NCBI GenBank assembly: GCA_018816905.1
Contig: JAHIVB010000002.1
Span: forward strand, 115,672 to 179,671
Direction: 5' to 3'
Length of the DNA: 64,000 bases
Source of the DNA: Bacillota bacterium
GTDB taxonomy: Bacteria; Bacillota_I; Bacilli_A; Izemoplasmatales; Hujiaoplasmataceae
The notes beneath the pieces are model-generated. The model was given only the letters and a program-made list of their open reading frames with translations. It was not told the origin of the DNA and did no database searches. Each line of letters opens with the position of its first letter. Positions within the stretch are counted from its first letter, which is position 1. Below, in pieces: positions 1 through 9,093 of the stretch. The position numbers were made by a program, and so were the translations under genes.

Positions 1-365
1 AACACTGGAATGAGATCTGAAAATCCAAATTTGGATACGATTGAACCACCGATGGTTGCGATGTTTCTGATTGTCACACCCATGATTTGATTGATACAAC
101 TCGACAAAACCCCTTTTCCAATCGATTGAATCAAAGGAGATGTTTCAATCTCTCGTAACGTTGTCATCGATTTGATGGATATCCACCCGTCGATTTCTTT
201 GATTCCATTCAAGCCAAGATTGTCTAAAGAAATCAGTGTATTTACTTTTTTCGTTGAAAGCTTCATCCAGGCTCCTCCACCAAGAATGGCATTCTCCGTG
301 GTTTCTTGCAAAGTAAGGTACGCTTCTTCTAAACTAGTTGCTAACATGTAAGTATTTACTTTCAT
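1..365 (-). CDS. FAD-binding subunit of a molybdenum hydroxylase (xanthine dehydrogenase family), 3' end outside window
   Basis: The first 121 codons are visible; the gene runs off the left edge. The protein has the PCMH-type FAD-domain pattern of XdhB/CoxM/XdhC-like medium subunits: a glycine loop AILGGGAWMKL near residue 27 (family GGGTxL), then VTIRNIATIGGSI near residue 98 followed by SDLIPV, close to the family consensus VRNVATIGGS...SDLxP. This subunit passes electrons from the molybdopterin subunit to NAD via FAD. The ATG follows a GAATGAGGAT ribosome site that overlaps the end of the upstream nucleotidyltransferase gene, so the two are cotranscribed. The molybdopterin and 2Fe-2S subunits are expected to the left. 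The substrate (purine, nicotinate or another) cannot be told from this fragment. Confidence 0.85.
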   Translation of the reverse strand, partial: MKVNTYMLATSLEEAYLTLQETTENAILGGGAWMKLSTKKVNTLISLDNLGLNGIKEIDGWISIKSMTTLREIETSPLIQSIGKGVLSSCINQIMGVTIRNIATIGGSIVSKFGFSDLIPV

Positions 366-369
366 ATCC

Positions 370-930
370 TCATTCCTTTCCTTCAATTAAATCTTCATAA
401 TCTGCAATGGTATCAATGTCTTTCAGAATTCCCGGATCATTAACTTGTATATATTCAGGCGTATATCGATCTCGAAAAACTTTCAAATTTGAATTAGGTT
501 CTTCTTCTAACAAAGGTTGTTTCAATTCTTTTCGAAACAAGATCGGATGTCCTTTTCTTCCTTCGAAAACAGGGACGACGATTGGGCCTTTTGCTTCAAG
601 CATTTTTTGTATGGTTTCTGTTTTGATCAGAGGATAGTCCCCCGGAGTAACAAAAAAATCTTCGGAAGTTTCCTGAACGCCTCTTTGAACTGATGAAAAC
701 ATCCCATTCGGATAGTCGAAATTCTGAACAATTTGGACGGTTCCATATTTTCTCAAAATACTCTTCAATTCTTCATGATAATGTCCGGAAACAACAATGA
801 TATTTTCAGTTACAGGAAGGAACGCTTCAATCACATGATGAATTAAGGGAATCCCTTGATAAATGAGACTCATTTTGTTGATACCGGTACGTTTTGAATA
901 TCCTCCAGCAAGGATGACGGCTTGTGTCAT
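370..930 (-). CDS. MocA/MobA-like molybdenum cofactor nucleotidyltransferase
   Basis: A 186-residue NTP-transferase. The N-terminal signature LAGGYSKRTGINK (residues 7-19) is the nucleotide-binding loop of the MobA/MocA superfamily. NFDYPNGMFSSVQRG (about 70-84) matches the MocA block, and TPGDYPL near residue 98 carries the metal-binding Asp. MocA transfers CMP to molybdopterin for xanthine-dehydrogenase-type enzymes, which fits the neighbouring FAD subunit; GMP transfer (MobA) is less likely from context. The ATG has an AAGGAGG site 4 bases upstream. The stop lies 4 bases before the downstream start. The family assignment is firm; the choice of CTP over GTP is inferred from context. Confidence 0.85.
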   Translation of the reverse strand: MTQAVILAGGYSKRTGINKMSLIYQGIPLIHHVIEAFLPVTENIIVVSGHYHEELKSILRKYGTVQIVQNFDYPNGMFSSVQRGVQETSEDFFVTPGDYPLIKTETIQKMLEAKGPIVVPVFEGRKGHPILFRKELKQPLLEEEPNSNLKVFRDRYTPEYIQVNDPGILKDIDTIADYEDLIEGKE

Positions 931-1094
931 AATTCCTCCTTAAAAACGCTTACATCGGCTATATAAAAAAATAATCATTTATAGCGTTTTGAACGGTTTT
1001 TTACTACAACCGGAGCTGCTTGGAAATAAATGGTAACATTTATTATAACATTTCTAAAACTTTTTTTCTATGGTTTTCTTTGATTTCAGGGGAT

Positions 1095-1119
1095 AAAAAA
1101 GGGGAAATATCCCTTCCCC
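1095..1119 (-). terminator. Rho-independent terminator after the metallophosphatase gene
   Basis: Read on the minus strand, GGGGAA and TTCCCC pair around a 7-base loop and are followed by six T. The hairpin begins directly at the TAG stop codon, so the stop lies at its base. Confidence 0.8.
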
Positions 1120-2678
1120 TAGGTAATGATTTTAATATTTTTAATATTAGGTATCACAATCGTCTTTTTTTCTCTAATATAATTGGTCATCAGTTCAGCA
1201 ACATCAAGTTGAAATTCTTTAACGATTTCAAGTCCTTGATACATCTCGAATTCTCCACCGCCACTAGCTCGGTAGTTGTTGAGAACAAGGGTGAATTCAT
1301 CTGTATCAGAGACATTTTTTCCTCCATATTTAAGAGAAACGATTCGTGACTGATAAGGTTTTGTAATATCGATGGTATAGGAAATTCCATCGAACATGTC
1401 GTAATTGTAATGTTCTATTTTTGGATAAGCATATTTAGGATTAAAAGTAATTTTACCGTCTTGTAAAACAAAATATTCCGCGTTTTTTTCAAGGGCTTGT
1501 CTCAGATGTAATCCATCGATTTTAAGCACAGTCAGAGTATTCGGATAAACATAGGTACTCAAAACATTTCTAACGGAAATATGCTGCTGGAAGCCCGTGA
1601 CTTCATTTCCAATTGATGCAGCTGAAATCATTGCTTTTGTCGCAGAAAGTTGAACTTGGTTAATGAAAGTGACAATTTTGTGTTTTTTTAACCTCGCATC
1701 AAATGTGTCGGTAACTAGCAAATCGTTGTCAGGTACATATCCAATCGGCTCATCTAAAAACAGATTGGTCTTTTCTAAAAGTCCTTCTATCAGTTTTTCA
1801 ACTCCAGGATCTGAAGGATAATCGTATGAGGACACGAGAGAATGATCTTTCTTCACTATTTCCCAATCCTTATTTTTTTCAAAATGCAGGTGGACTTCAC
1901 CGAGTAATTTTCCGTTGACGGCGGGTTGGATAATCACGGTATTTTTGTACATTCTGTTAATAGATCGATGTTGATGTCCAGTTAAGAAAACATCTATATC
2001 TTCAGAAAACTGTTCCAGAATTCTCGATCCTACATTTTCTAACGTATCTTGAACGTAGGGTTCAAAAGTATCAAGGTCTCTTTCAAATCCGCCATGATAA
2101 ACCACGATGATGGCATGAACTTCTTCCTTTTTCAATTCTTGGATGTACTTTTTCAAAGATTCAATCGGAGAAAGAAAGGTTAATCCTTGGATATTCTCTT
2201 TTCTTTCCCAGTTTGGAATGTAGTCCGTTGTAATTCCGATGATACCAATCTTGATTCCGTTTTCATAGTTTACGATGTCGTAAGGAACACCAAAATAAGA
2301 GTTTTTATCACTATCGATGATATTGGCTGAAAGAGTTTTAGCTTTCAAGTTTCCGATGAAATTACACAAATAATCTTTTCCATAGTTCAAATCATGGTTC
2401 CCAGGAATAAAATAGTCTACTCCGATATGGTTATAGACTAAACCAACCGGATTAGGGGACTCGTTACGATGTAACTGATGGTAATACATCAAAGGACTTC
2501 CTTGAATCGTATCACCGCAGTCAATCAATAGAGAAGACTCGGTTCTGTGCTTAGAGATATATGTGTAGAGTTTGGACACTCCATAGGGAGTTTTCGAGTT
2601 GTCGGCATAATTTTGGTTAATCAGTGCACCATGGGTATCGCTCATTGCGAAAATCTTGACTTCAAAGGATTCCTTCAA
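1119..2678 (-). CDS. 5'-nucleotidase / 2',3'-cyclic phosphodiesterase family metallophosphatase, cytoplasmic
   Basis: A 519-residue two-domain protein. The N-terminal calcineurin-like phosphoesterase domain has the full metal set: SDTHG (13-17), DCGDTIQGSP (about 53-62), GNHDLNYG (about 93-100), YHGG and TGHQHRS (about 233-239). The C-terminal part, from about residue 310, resembles the 5_nucleotid_C substrate domain. UshA/CpdB/YfkN relatives hydrolyse nucleotides or cyclic nucleotides and are normally exported, but this one has no signal peptide, so an intracellular salvage role is inferred. The start is TTG, placed 10 bases after AAAGGAG; no in-frame ATG is better placed. A terminator sits directly at the stop. 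The substrate is unknown. Confidence 0.85.
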   Translation of the reverse strand: MKESFEVKIFAMSDTHGALINQNYADNSKTPYGVSKLYTYISKHRTESSLLIDCGDTIQGSPLMYYHQLHRNESPNPVGLVYNHIGVDYFIPGNHDLNYGKDYLCNFIGNLKAKTLSANIIDSDKNSYFGVPYDIVNYENGIKIGIIGITTDYIPNWERKENIQGLTFLSPIESLKKYIQELKKEEVHAIIVVYHGGFERDLDTFEPYVQDTLENVGSRILEQFSEDIDVFLTGHQHRSINRMYKNTVIIQPAVNGKLLGEVHLHFEKNKDWEIVKKDHSLVSSYDYPSDPGVEKLIEGLLEKTNLFLDEPIGYVPDNDLLVTDTFDARLKKHKIVTFINQVQLSATKAMISAASIGNEVTGFQQHISVRNVLSTYVYPNTLTVLKIDGLHLRQALEKNAEYFVLQDGKITFNPKYAYPKIEHYNYDMFDGISYTIDITKPYQSRIVSLKYGGKNVSDTDEFTLVLNNYRASGGGEFEMYQGLEIVKEFQLDVAELMTNYIREKKTIVIPNIKNIKIIT

Positions 2679-2789
2679 CTAAGTTCATCTCCTTTTGCAT
2701 TTTTAAAACCTGTTCTGTCATTTTATCACAAAATCATATGATATCAATCTTGTTTTTCGATAGAAAAGCGGGTTTTTCGTTATTTTTGA

Positions 2790-3677
2790 CTAAAATAGTT
2801 CAATAAATCTATTTTCAAGCCACGAATCTGATAATTCAGAGAAAACAATGTCTCTAGATTCAACAGAACTTGCGGCAACAATCGATCCCATTCGAAGACA
2901 CTTTTGAAGTGGGTATTCTTTCGAATAAGCATAAAGAAAACCAGCAAAAAAATTGTCTCCAGCACCATTTGTATCAACCATAACCGTATTCTCAACAATT
3001 CCTTCTCTTAAAAATCCAGTATGGACTCCTAGAAGAGAAGATCCCTTTTTCCCACTAGTAAGAATGACCAACTTTTTTCCAGACTCCATCTGATCCGTCA
3101 TAAAGTCCATTGGTTGAGTCAAGTTTTCCGAACTCGCAAACAGGACATCCGCAATATCAATGAAGTCCTTATGATATGGATTGATCCCATCATAGTCGTG
3201 GATATCAACCCAAATTTCTTTCTTGGAATATTTCAAAAGAGGAATCAATGCTTTTGTATAGCTGATGATATTGAGGACGATGATATCCGCTTGATTTACC
3301 TCTTCTTCCAATCGTTTGAAGTTGAGATTCATTTGATTGGGTAAGGTATTCGTATAAATTGATATCCGTTCGCCTTTGGAATTCATCAGGTTCGTATGTT
3401 TTTCAGTTCCGTTAGGACTATAGTCAACTAAAAAACGGATCCCTTCACGTTCCATCAATTCAATGATTTTTAGGCCTTCATGGTCTTCCCCAATCACTGC
3501 ATGAAAAACAACGTCAAAACCTAGTTTCTTCAATGCAAGAGCTTTGCCAATGCCAGTCGACCCAGCAGTTGAATAAGATTCTTTTGCGAATAGGGTTTGA
3601 GGAAGTCCTTTAGGGAATTCATCCATTTGGATGATGGTATCCCAGGAAGCTCCGCCGATAATTAAAACTCTTAACAC
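2790..3677 (-). CDS. PfkB-family carbohydrate kinase
   Basis: A sugar or nucleoside kinase of the ribokinase fold. DTNGAGDNFFAGF near residue 235 is the PfkB signature 2 with the catalytic Asp of GAGD, and STAGSTGIGKA near residue 36 is the substrate-site glycine region. The start is taken as GTG at 3677, six bases after GAAGGTG (MLRVLIIGG); an ATG at 3698 would add seven residues. Length (295 aa) is normal. The substrate cannot be read from sequence: typical members act on ribose, fructose, 2-keto-3-deoxygluconate or nucleosides. It stands alone, about 110 bases upstream of the phosphatase gene, with no clear terminator between them. Confidence 0.85.
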   Translation of the reverse strand: MLRVLIIGGASWDTIIQMDEFPKGLPQTLFAKESYSTAGSTGIGKALALKKLGFDVVFHAVIGEDHEGLKIIELMEREGIRFLVDYSPNGTEKHTNLMNSKGERISIYTNTLPNQMNLNFKRLEEEVNQADIIVLNIISYTKALIPLLKYSKKEIWVDIHDYDGINPYHKDFIDIADVLFASSENLTQPMDFMTDQMESGKKLVILTSGKKGSSLLGVHTGFLREGIVENTVMVDTNGAGDNFFAGFLYAYSKEYPLQKCLRMGSIVAASSVESRDIVFSELSDSWLENRFIELF

Positions 3678-3746
3678 AACATCACCTTCTTCTTTCATTA
3701 TACACAATAAGACTGCGTTGAGATAGTCGAGTGCGAAATATCGATG

Positions 3747-3775
3747 AAAAAAAGATGAAACCTTACGATTTCATC
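3747..3775 (-). terminator. Rho-independent terminator after the DUF819 transporter gene
   Basis: On the minus strand GATGAAA and TTTCATC form a 7-bp stem with an 8-base loop, followed by seven T. It lies just after the stop codon at 3781. Confidence 0.8.
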
Positions 3776-3780
3776 TCATG

Positions 3781-4971
3781 CTATATGATAAACAATAATC
3801 CCAAAAGGATTCCCAAAAAAGTACCTATTGCGTATCCGACCGATCCGCAAATCAGTCCCGGTACCGTCAATTCATCGTTTTTAATCTGTTTTGTAATTGC
3901 TGGAACAAAGGCAGGTCCATAGATTCCTGCAGTTGCGGTCACCATCGTACAATCTGTGTCAATTTTGAGGATTTTCGCAAATACGACATGAAGTGCAAAT
4001 GCGCCTACCGTAATGATTCCATAAAGTAATATCACTTGTCCGAATGTGCTTGAAAGTCTTGTCAAATCAATGGAAGAAGCGATTGCAAAGGAGAATACTA
4101 AAATCATATATTGTCCAAGTAAATTGGTACCTTTGATTTCACGAACTTTTTTAGAAAAGGATGCGATAATACCAAGTATTGTTACTGTAATCATTAATGC
4201 AGGTACTAAGACATCCGTCATTGTCCCCTGAACAGAACCATTCAGAACCCAAATGAGAATGCCAACTCCTGCCCCAATGACAACCATACCAAAAGCTAGA
4301 AGAAAAGCGACGAATAGTTTTTTCGTATGACTGAGATCTCTTAAGTTCAATTCTTCAGTGTTTTTAATATCCGAAGAACTTTTCAAATAAGATTCTTTTT
4401 TACTTGTTTTTAAGAATTTGTCAAGCAGTGGCTTACAAAGCATTAATAAGAATACATAAAATGCAGCACCAATCATCATGTCTGAAAAATTAGCGATGCT
4501 GATTTCTTCTACCGTGAGGTGGAAGATGTTCGCAAGCGCATTTAAGTTGGGTGTTCCTCCGGTGTATAAACCAATAGCCATCGCAGATAATTCACCGCCA
4601 TGAACAAGGGTTCGTGCGTAAACATAATAGGTGATGGTTGTGACTATAATGACAGACACAATCACGGATCCAAAAGAAATCAAAACGGTTTTCGAAAGTT
4701 TTCTAACTTCTCTTAAATTGGCGGAAAACAGCAACAAAGGAATCGCAATTGAAATGGCTACATAACCACCGATTTGTCCTATGTCTTCATTTGGTACAAT
4801 CGTTAAGCCTATGCTGTTAAATAAAAAGACAAATAATGACCACAGGATACCAAGCAAGTAAGCCATTCCAATGGTTCCAATCAGTTTCGTTAGTTTGAAC
4901 TGATGATACTTGATAATCAAAAGTGGAATCGTAAATATCGCTACAATTTGTAAGATGTCATAGAAATTCAT
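3781..4971 (-). CDS. DUF819 family membrane protein (YjcL-like), putative transporter
   Basis: A 396-residue protein with about 10-11 hydrophobic segments arranged in two halves around a polar linker (about residues 190-210, rich in K/S/E). Two glycine-rich re-entrant-like segments stand out: IGLYTGGTPNLNALANIF in the first half and TATAGIYGPAFVPAI in the second, at the positions where DUF819 proteins carry GGS/GG motifs. DUF819 members are distant relatives of anion/keto-acid and Na+-coupled carriers, but substrates are unproven. The ATG lies in an ATGA overlap with the stop of the upstream GNAT-like gene, so the two are translationally coupled. Confidence 0.75.
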   Translation of the reverse strand: MNFYDILQIVAIFTIPLLIIKYHQFKLTKLIGTIGMAYLLGILWSLFVFLFNSIGLTIVPNEDIGQIGGYVAISIAIPLLLFSANLREVRKLSKTVLISFGSVIVSVIIVTTITYYVYARTLVHGGELSAMAIGLYTGGTPNLNALANIFHLTVEEISIANFSDMMIGAAFYVFLLMLCKPLLDKFLKTSKKESYLKSSSDIKNTEELNLRDLSHTKKLFVAFLLAFGMVVIGAGVGILIWVLNGSVQGTMTDVLVPALMITVTILGIIASFSKKVREIKGTNLLGQYMILVFSFAIASSIDLTRLSSTFGQVILLYGIITVGAFALHVVFAKILKIDTDCTMVTATAGIYGPAFVPAITKQIKNDELTVPGLICGSVGYAIGTFLGILLGLLFII

Positions 4972-6065
4972 TTCGTTAATTCCTTTCCATAAATGCGGTA
5001 GGTTTTAGTAATCCTCCCGCCGAATTTGTAAAAAGTCGACATCGATTTGATGTTATCTTCCAAGATGGTTCCAGCTTCAAATCTGGTAATTCCTATGGGT
5101 TTGAAATTGTCGTAAACCTTCTTGAACATCACACCGATGAGACCTGTATTTTGATATTTGGGAATGACGTACTGCATCAATCCCCTCACTGTCGTAATTG
5201 TTTTTTTGGCCCTTAATAACTCAATGACGTTCATTCTGCCTTTTGTTTTTTTAAAGACTTGATTATAGTCAGGAAGACATAAGCAAAATCCGACAGGTTC
5301 GTTGGTTTCTTCGGTGCGAGCAATTTTGATGATATCTGGATTGATGAACATTTTCATGCTTTTTGCTACATTTTCAATTAATTCAATGGAAGGGGCATCT
5401 TGATAATTGATTTCAGTCGATGCTTCTTTCAAAATAGTATGTACGTCTTGGATATCTGAATCTAGTCGTTTGTAATTAATAGAATCAATCCGAACATGGT
5501 GCCGTTTATCAAAATACGTTTCCAATGTTTTCATTCTTTTTTCTGTCGTGTCGCTGATCTCAGCTTCTAGACTAAAAGTGTCATATGCCTTTGTATATCC
5601 ACACTTTTCAATTAAGTCCCCATAGTATGGAGCGTTATATGAAGTCATAATCGTGGGATCAATGTCGAATCCATCAATCAAAATGCCTCTTCTTGTATCA
5701 GGATCATAGGGTGAGAAAGTCCCTTCGATATAATGAATCCCTTTCGTAGAAAGATCATTCTCCATGGCGGAAAACAGTTGCTTGGCAACGTCTATATCAT
5801 CATAACTATCAAAGAATGAAAAATATCCAATTTGATTCTTGCGATTTTTTGAGACATCGATGGTGTATAATATTCGGCCTTTTACCTGGTCGTTTTCGAT
5901 GGCTAATAGTGCTGTATATTTCTTCAATTCCAACACTTGTTCTTTCAATTCTTTTTTCAAGGCAAAAAAAATGGGATAAACAAACCTTGAATCATTCTGA
6001 TATAACTTCTTAATAAAATAGATGAAAGTCTTTAAATCTTTAATATTTTCAACTTTTTTAACCAA
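4968..6065 (-). CDS. GNAT-fold acyltransferase-like protein of unknown substrate
   Basis: About 365 residues. The first part has AIENDQVKGRILYTID and YFSFFDSYDD, reminiscent of GNAT beta strands. Then comes a block (GTFSPYDPDTRRGILIDGF, near 137-155, followed by TSYNAPYY) typical of a long family annotated as N-acetyltransferase-like. The C-terminal half contains a second GNAT-like strand set (PVGFCLCLPDYN; RFEAGTILEDN). I cannot name the substrate. The start is taken as TTG at 6065, six bases after GAGGTG; a GTG at 6074 lacks a site. The stop overlaps the transporter start by ATGA, so the product may modify, or act with, the transported compound (inference). Confidence 0.65.
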   Translation of the reverse strand: MVKKVENIKDLKTFIYFIKKLYQNDSRFVYPIFFALKKELKEQVLELKKYTALLAIENDQVKGRILYTIDVSKNRKNQIGYFSFFDSYDDIDVAKQLFSAMENDLSTKGIHYIEGTFSPYDPDTRRGILIDGFDIDPTIMTSYNAPYYGDLIEKCGYTKAYDTFSLEAEISDTTEKRMKTLETYFDKRHHVRIDSINYKRLDSDIQDVHTILKEASTEINYQDAPSIELIENVAKSMKMFINPDIIKIARTEETNEPVGFCLCLPDYNQVFKKTKGRMNVIELLRAKKTITTVRGLMQYVIPKYQNTGLIGVMFKKVYDNFKPIGITRFEAGTILEDNIKSMSTFYKFGGRITKTYRIYGKELTK

Positions 6066-6267
6066 ATTGGTCACCTCGTCAGTTGCCTACAATGGCTATT
6101 TTACCAGATTTTCCACTAATAGAGCATTTCTTCATCGAATTTTACAAAGATTTCACATTTTGAAATCTATTTAATTCTATTCTTATCTACGTTGATTGTA
6201 TAATAATCTTACAAAATAAATTCAGGTTGTATAATTTAATTCTATACGATAAAGGAGGCTTTTTCAA

Positions 6268-6294
6268 ACAAAAAAAGAAACCATTAGGCTTCTT
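6268..6294 (-). terminator. Rho-independent terminator after the MFS gene
   Basis: On the minus strand AAGAAGCC pairs with GGTTTCTT (one G-U pair) around TAAT, followed by a T run. The TAA stop codon of the MFS gene forms part of the loop. Confidence 0.7.
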
Positions 6295-7492
6295 TGATCA
6301 TATGCTTTCTTTTAAACCTGTGAAACACAACTACAAATAATACAAAAGCGATAAAAAACATGGCGGCAGAGGCATCAAATACAAGTAAGGGTTTTAAGTC
6401 ATAAAGGAATCCACCAAGTACCATACCGATAATCATTCCGACTGAAACAAAGGATTGACGAATGCCCATGATTGTGCCCATTGAACCTTCTTCAGCATAT
6501 TCACTGATAAAGTTCTGTTCAAAAGGAAGGTAGATTGCTCGAATCAATACGTAGACATTATAAATGGTATACATGAATAATAGAAATCTTGCCTGACGGA
6601 AAACGAATAAAACAATGATCCCACTCAGTATTTGGATGATAATCATCAGCTGAAGTTCTTTCTTAATCTTGATGAATAAGGGAACTAAGAAAAGACTCGA
6701 CAATATAGATACAATTCCTGTTACCATCACGAAATCTCCGAGTTGATTTGAGGTGTACCCTAGTTCAATAAAATAGACATCGATGTATTTAGAAAGGTTT
6801 ATCGATCCCATCGAGATGAACATGACTGCTATCAGAAATAAAATAAAGGAAAAATCTACCTTTTTCATGTTTTTCAAGGACTTGAACAAGTTCAGTCTTT
6901 TGCTTGGAATGACTACTTTCTCCTCTTCTTTCAGTGTGAATAATATCAAGATTGCATATAATGTATTCAATACTGCTTGAATGATGAATAGATTTCCGGG
7001 GTTGTCTGTATGAAGAAGTTGGATAAATAGAGGACTGTTATTCAAAAAACCGCCGAGCTTGTATCCAACACTTGCAAACAACGTCAATGTCGCCGCAAAA
7101 ATTGCCAAGTTTCTAGCTCGTTTTTCTTTATCCGAGATCTCAATGACATAACTAACGAAAAGAGTCACAATCCCTGAAACCCCAAGGCCTGAAACCAATC
7201 GGAAGAATACCATCCAATACATATTTCCTGAGATGCCAAATCCAGCTTGACCGATGCTATAAAAAAGAAGCCCGATAAAGATCAAACGATTCTTTTTATG
7301 TTTATCCCCCCAAGACCCAAAAATGGGACTGGCAATCATCATTCCAAGCGACATAGTCGCAAAAAAAACACCAAACATGTAGTCAGGAATCCCAAGCCCG
7401 ACTACAAGGCTTGGAGTGACTGGGTGTCCGATATTATGAATAAGCCCTTGTAAGGCGGTAAAAACCAGTAAAAAAACGAATTTTTTCTTCAT
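6284..7492 (-). CDS. Major facilitator superfamily transporter
   Basis: About 402 residues with twelve predicted hydrophobic segments. The MFS motif A is clear between helices 2 and 3: GSWGDKHKKNRL (family GxLaDrxGRkxxl). A basic loop, KKEEEK...KRLNLFKSLKNMKKVDF, follows helix 6 and separates the two six-helix bundles. This arrangement is typical of drug or metabolite exporters (DHA1-like), but the substrate is not visible. The start is the ATG at 7492, three bases after AAAGAGGAAG; a TTG further upstream has no better site. It is monocistronic, ended by its own terminator. Confidence 0.85.
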   Translation of the reverse strand: MKKKFVFLLVFTALQGLIHNIGHPVTPSLVVGLGIPDYMFGVFFATMSLGMMIASPIFGSWGDKHKKNRLIFIGLLFYSIGQAGFGISGNMYWMVFFRLVSGLGVSGIVTLFVSYVIEISDKEKRARNLAIFAATLTLFASVGYKLGGFLNNSPLFIQLLHTDNPGNLFIIQAVLNTLYAILILFTLKEEEKVVIPSKRLNLFKSLKNMKKVDFSFILFLIAVMFISMGSINLSKYIDVYFIELGYTSNQLGDFVMVTGIVSILSSLFLVPLFIKIKKELQLMIIIQILSGIIVLFVFRQARFLLFMYTIYNVYVLIRAIYLPFEQNFISEYAEEGSMGTIMGIRQSFVSVGMIIGMVLGGFLYDLKPLLVFDASAAMFFIAFVLFVVVFHRFKRKHMIKEA

Positions 7493-7606
7493 AAACTTCC
7501 TCTTTGAAAACAATTGATTCTATTATACACAATCTGCATCCATTCTAAAACATTTAAGCTCAATATTCTATCTTTTTAATTAAAAATACGTAGGTCTAAA
7601 AGTAAT

Positions 7607-7650
7607 GAAAAAAATTGTCGATCCTCTTTCGCAGATGGATATCGACAATT
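7607..7650 (-). terminator. Rho-independent terminator after the six-TM protein gene
   Basis: AATTGTCGAT and ATCGACAATT are perfect 10-base arms with an 18-base loop. On the minus strand they are followed by a T run, just below the stop codon at 7660. Confidence 0.8.
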
Positions 7651-7659
7651 CGAAACTCT

Positions 7660-8388
7660 CTAATTTCTTTTGTTGATGAATAACTTCTCAATCGCAAGAT
7701 TTAAATCAGGTTCATCTCTCATGTATGTAACACTCATTTTTACAATCTTTTCTTCGAATAAAACAAGCAATAAATATAGCAAGAACAATATCATTCCAAT
7801 AAAAAACCATAATTCAAAAATAGCGCTCTTCCCTAAAATAAGCATGGTAAGGACTCCGCCTCCCCAAATTACAATCAACCAAACATTGATGATTTGTTTT
7901 AATCGTGGGTTCTCATCCGAAGTTCTTTTCAAAAAAGGAGCGATTGCAAGTAATAAAAACAATGCGTGCAGTCCAGAAAAGACGGTATGGACAATTTGCC
8001 AAAAAGGATAGATATCTTTTAATGCCGGTACAATAGCGGTCAGCACAAGCATGGCTGCCGAAATTCCAACATAAACATAAGATATTTTTTTATAATACTC
8101 TTCCAATCGGAATAATGCCAATACACTTATTTGAATTGAGATACCGGTCACCATTGCCCATACAATGAAAAGCCACCGATAAGAAAAGAAATTTCCGATA
8201 TTGCTTAACGTATATTCTAATGGATTTTCAAGTGTACCAAAAACGGACGTGGAAACAAGTGCTACCAACAAAACGCTCATAACAAGAATTCTAGTTCTAC
8301 GTTGTTTCAGCAAATCAAGTCTCAAGTCTCTTAGGCTTTCCAATTCTTTGTCACTTTGTATTTGATTATTTGTTTGAGTTTGTTCCAT
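7660..8388 (-). CDS. Six-TM membrane protein of unknown function (DUF998-like)
   Basis: A 242-residue protein with a soluble, charged N-terminus (residues 1-33) and about six hydrophobic segments ending in a charged tail. Conserved-looking features are TLSNIGNF after helix 1 and FWQIVHTVFSGLHALFLLLA in the middle, with a His in each half of a transmembrane stretch. The spacing recalls DUF998 integral membrane proteins, but I do not recognise the family with certainty and assign no function. The ATG has GGAGGTG seven bases upstream. It has its own terminator and divergent neighbours, so it appears monocistronic. Confidence 0.6.
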   Translation of the reverse strand: MEQTQTNNQIQSDKELESLRDLRLDLLKQRRTRILVMSVLLVALVSTSVFGTLENPLEYTLSNIGNFFSYRWLFIVWAMVTGISIQISVLALFRLEEYYKKISYVYVGISAAMLVLTAIVPALKDIYPFWQIVHTVFSGLHALFLLLAIAPFLKRTSDENPRLKQIINVWLIVIWGGGVLTMLILGKSAIFELWFFIGMILFLLYLLLVLFEEKIVKMSVTYMRDEPDLNLAIEKLFINKRN

Positions 8389-8514
8389 GATGACACCTCC
8401 GTTTATTGAATATTATATATAAAATATTATTATACGTAAAGAAAGATTTCGTTTTTAAGAAATCTATTCAAAATCAATCTAATATAGTATAATAAAATCA
8501 AGGGAGGAGATACA

Positions 8515-9072
8515 ATGTCATTCGAAATAAAAGCACTTCATCCAAGTAATCAAGATGACTTCTTTCAATTATTTGAAAATGATAATTTTGACCATCAACG
8601 TGAATGGGGTAGTTGTTACTGTAGATTTTACCATACAAACTGCACGATGGACGAATGGAAACGCAGAAACGCCATGTTTAACCGAGCAGACGCTGTAAGC
8701 GCGATTCTAGAAGGTTCCATGCATGGTTTTCTTGCCTACGAGAACGACGAGTGTGTTGGTTGGGTCAATGCTTCTTCGATTCTGAATTATCCACGAATCT
8801 TTGAAGATATCCCTAAACTCTACCGCGATTCTCAAATCGCTCTCGTCATATGTTTTGTCATCGAAGAAAGACATCGGCAACAGCATGTTGCATCCAGACT
8901 TCTCGATCATGCCATTCATTACTTTTTTGAACAAGGGTATCATGCCATTATGGCATTGCCAAGAGAATCTTCCGTTCCTGAACATAACTACAGAGGATTT
9001 ACTCAGATGTATCTTGATCGGGGATTCAAGGAAGTGGAAAAAGGAATTTATCTATTAAAAAAACCATTGTAA
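8515..9072 (+). CDS. GNAT family N-acetyltransferase
   Basis: A 185-residue single-domain GNAT. The acetyl-CoA loop is seen as ERHRQQHVASRLL (near 121-133), with the R/Q-x-x-G/A pattern in which the usual Gly is replaced (QQHVA). IALVICFVIEE is strand 4, and a C-terminal half, GFTQMYLDRGFKEVEKG, matches the family fold. A Cys/Trp-rich stretch (REWGSCYCRFYHTNC, residues 31-45) near the N-terminus resembles YxGxCxC-type GNATs that modify small molecules. Substrate unknown. The ATG follows GGGAGGAG. A TATAAT -10 box lies at 8488-8493. Confidence 0.8.
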   Translation: MSFEIKALHPSNQDDFFQLFENDNFDHQREWGSCYCRFYHTNCTMDEWKRRNAMFNRADAVSAILEGSMHGFLAYENDECVGWVNASSILNYPRIFEDIPKLYRDSQIALVICFVIEERHRQQHVASRLLDHAIHYFFEQGYHAIMALPRESSVPEHNYRGFTQMYLDRGFKEVEKGIYLLKKPL

Positions 9073-9093
9073 TGAATTTCAATGGTTTTTTTT
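9057..9093. terminator. Bidirectional terminator between convergent GNAT genes
   Basis: AAACCATTG (9061-9069) and CAATGGTTT (9080-9088) form a 9-bp stem. An A run lies before it and a T run after it, so it can stop transcription from both sides. Confidence 0.8.

Noticed and set aside
1020..1349. 109-codon plus-strand frame across the phosphatase 3' end
   Set aside because: It crosses the terminator and is antisense to the conserved C-terminal domain of the phosphatase.
7670..8011. 113-codon plus-strand frame inside the six-TM gene
   Set aside because: It is an antisense shadow rich in Ile/Asn/Lys of a well-supported membrane protein gene with a ribosome site and a terminator.
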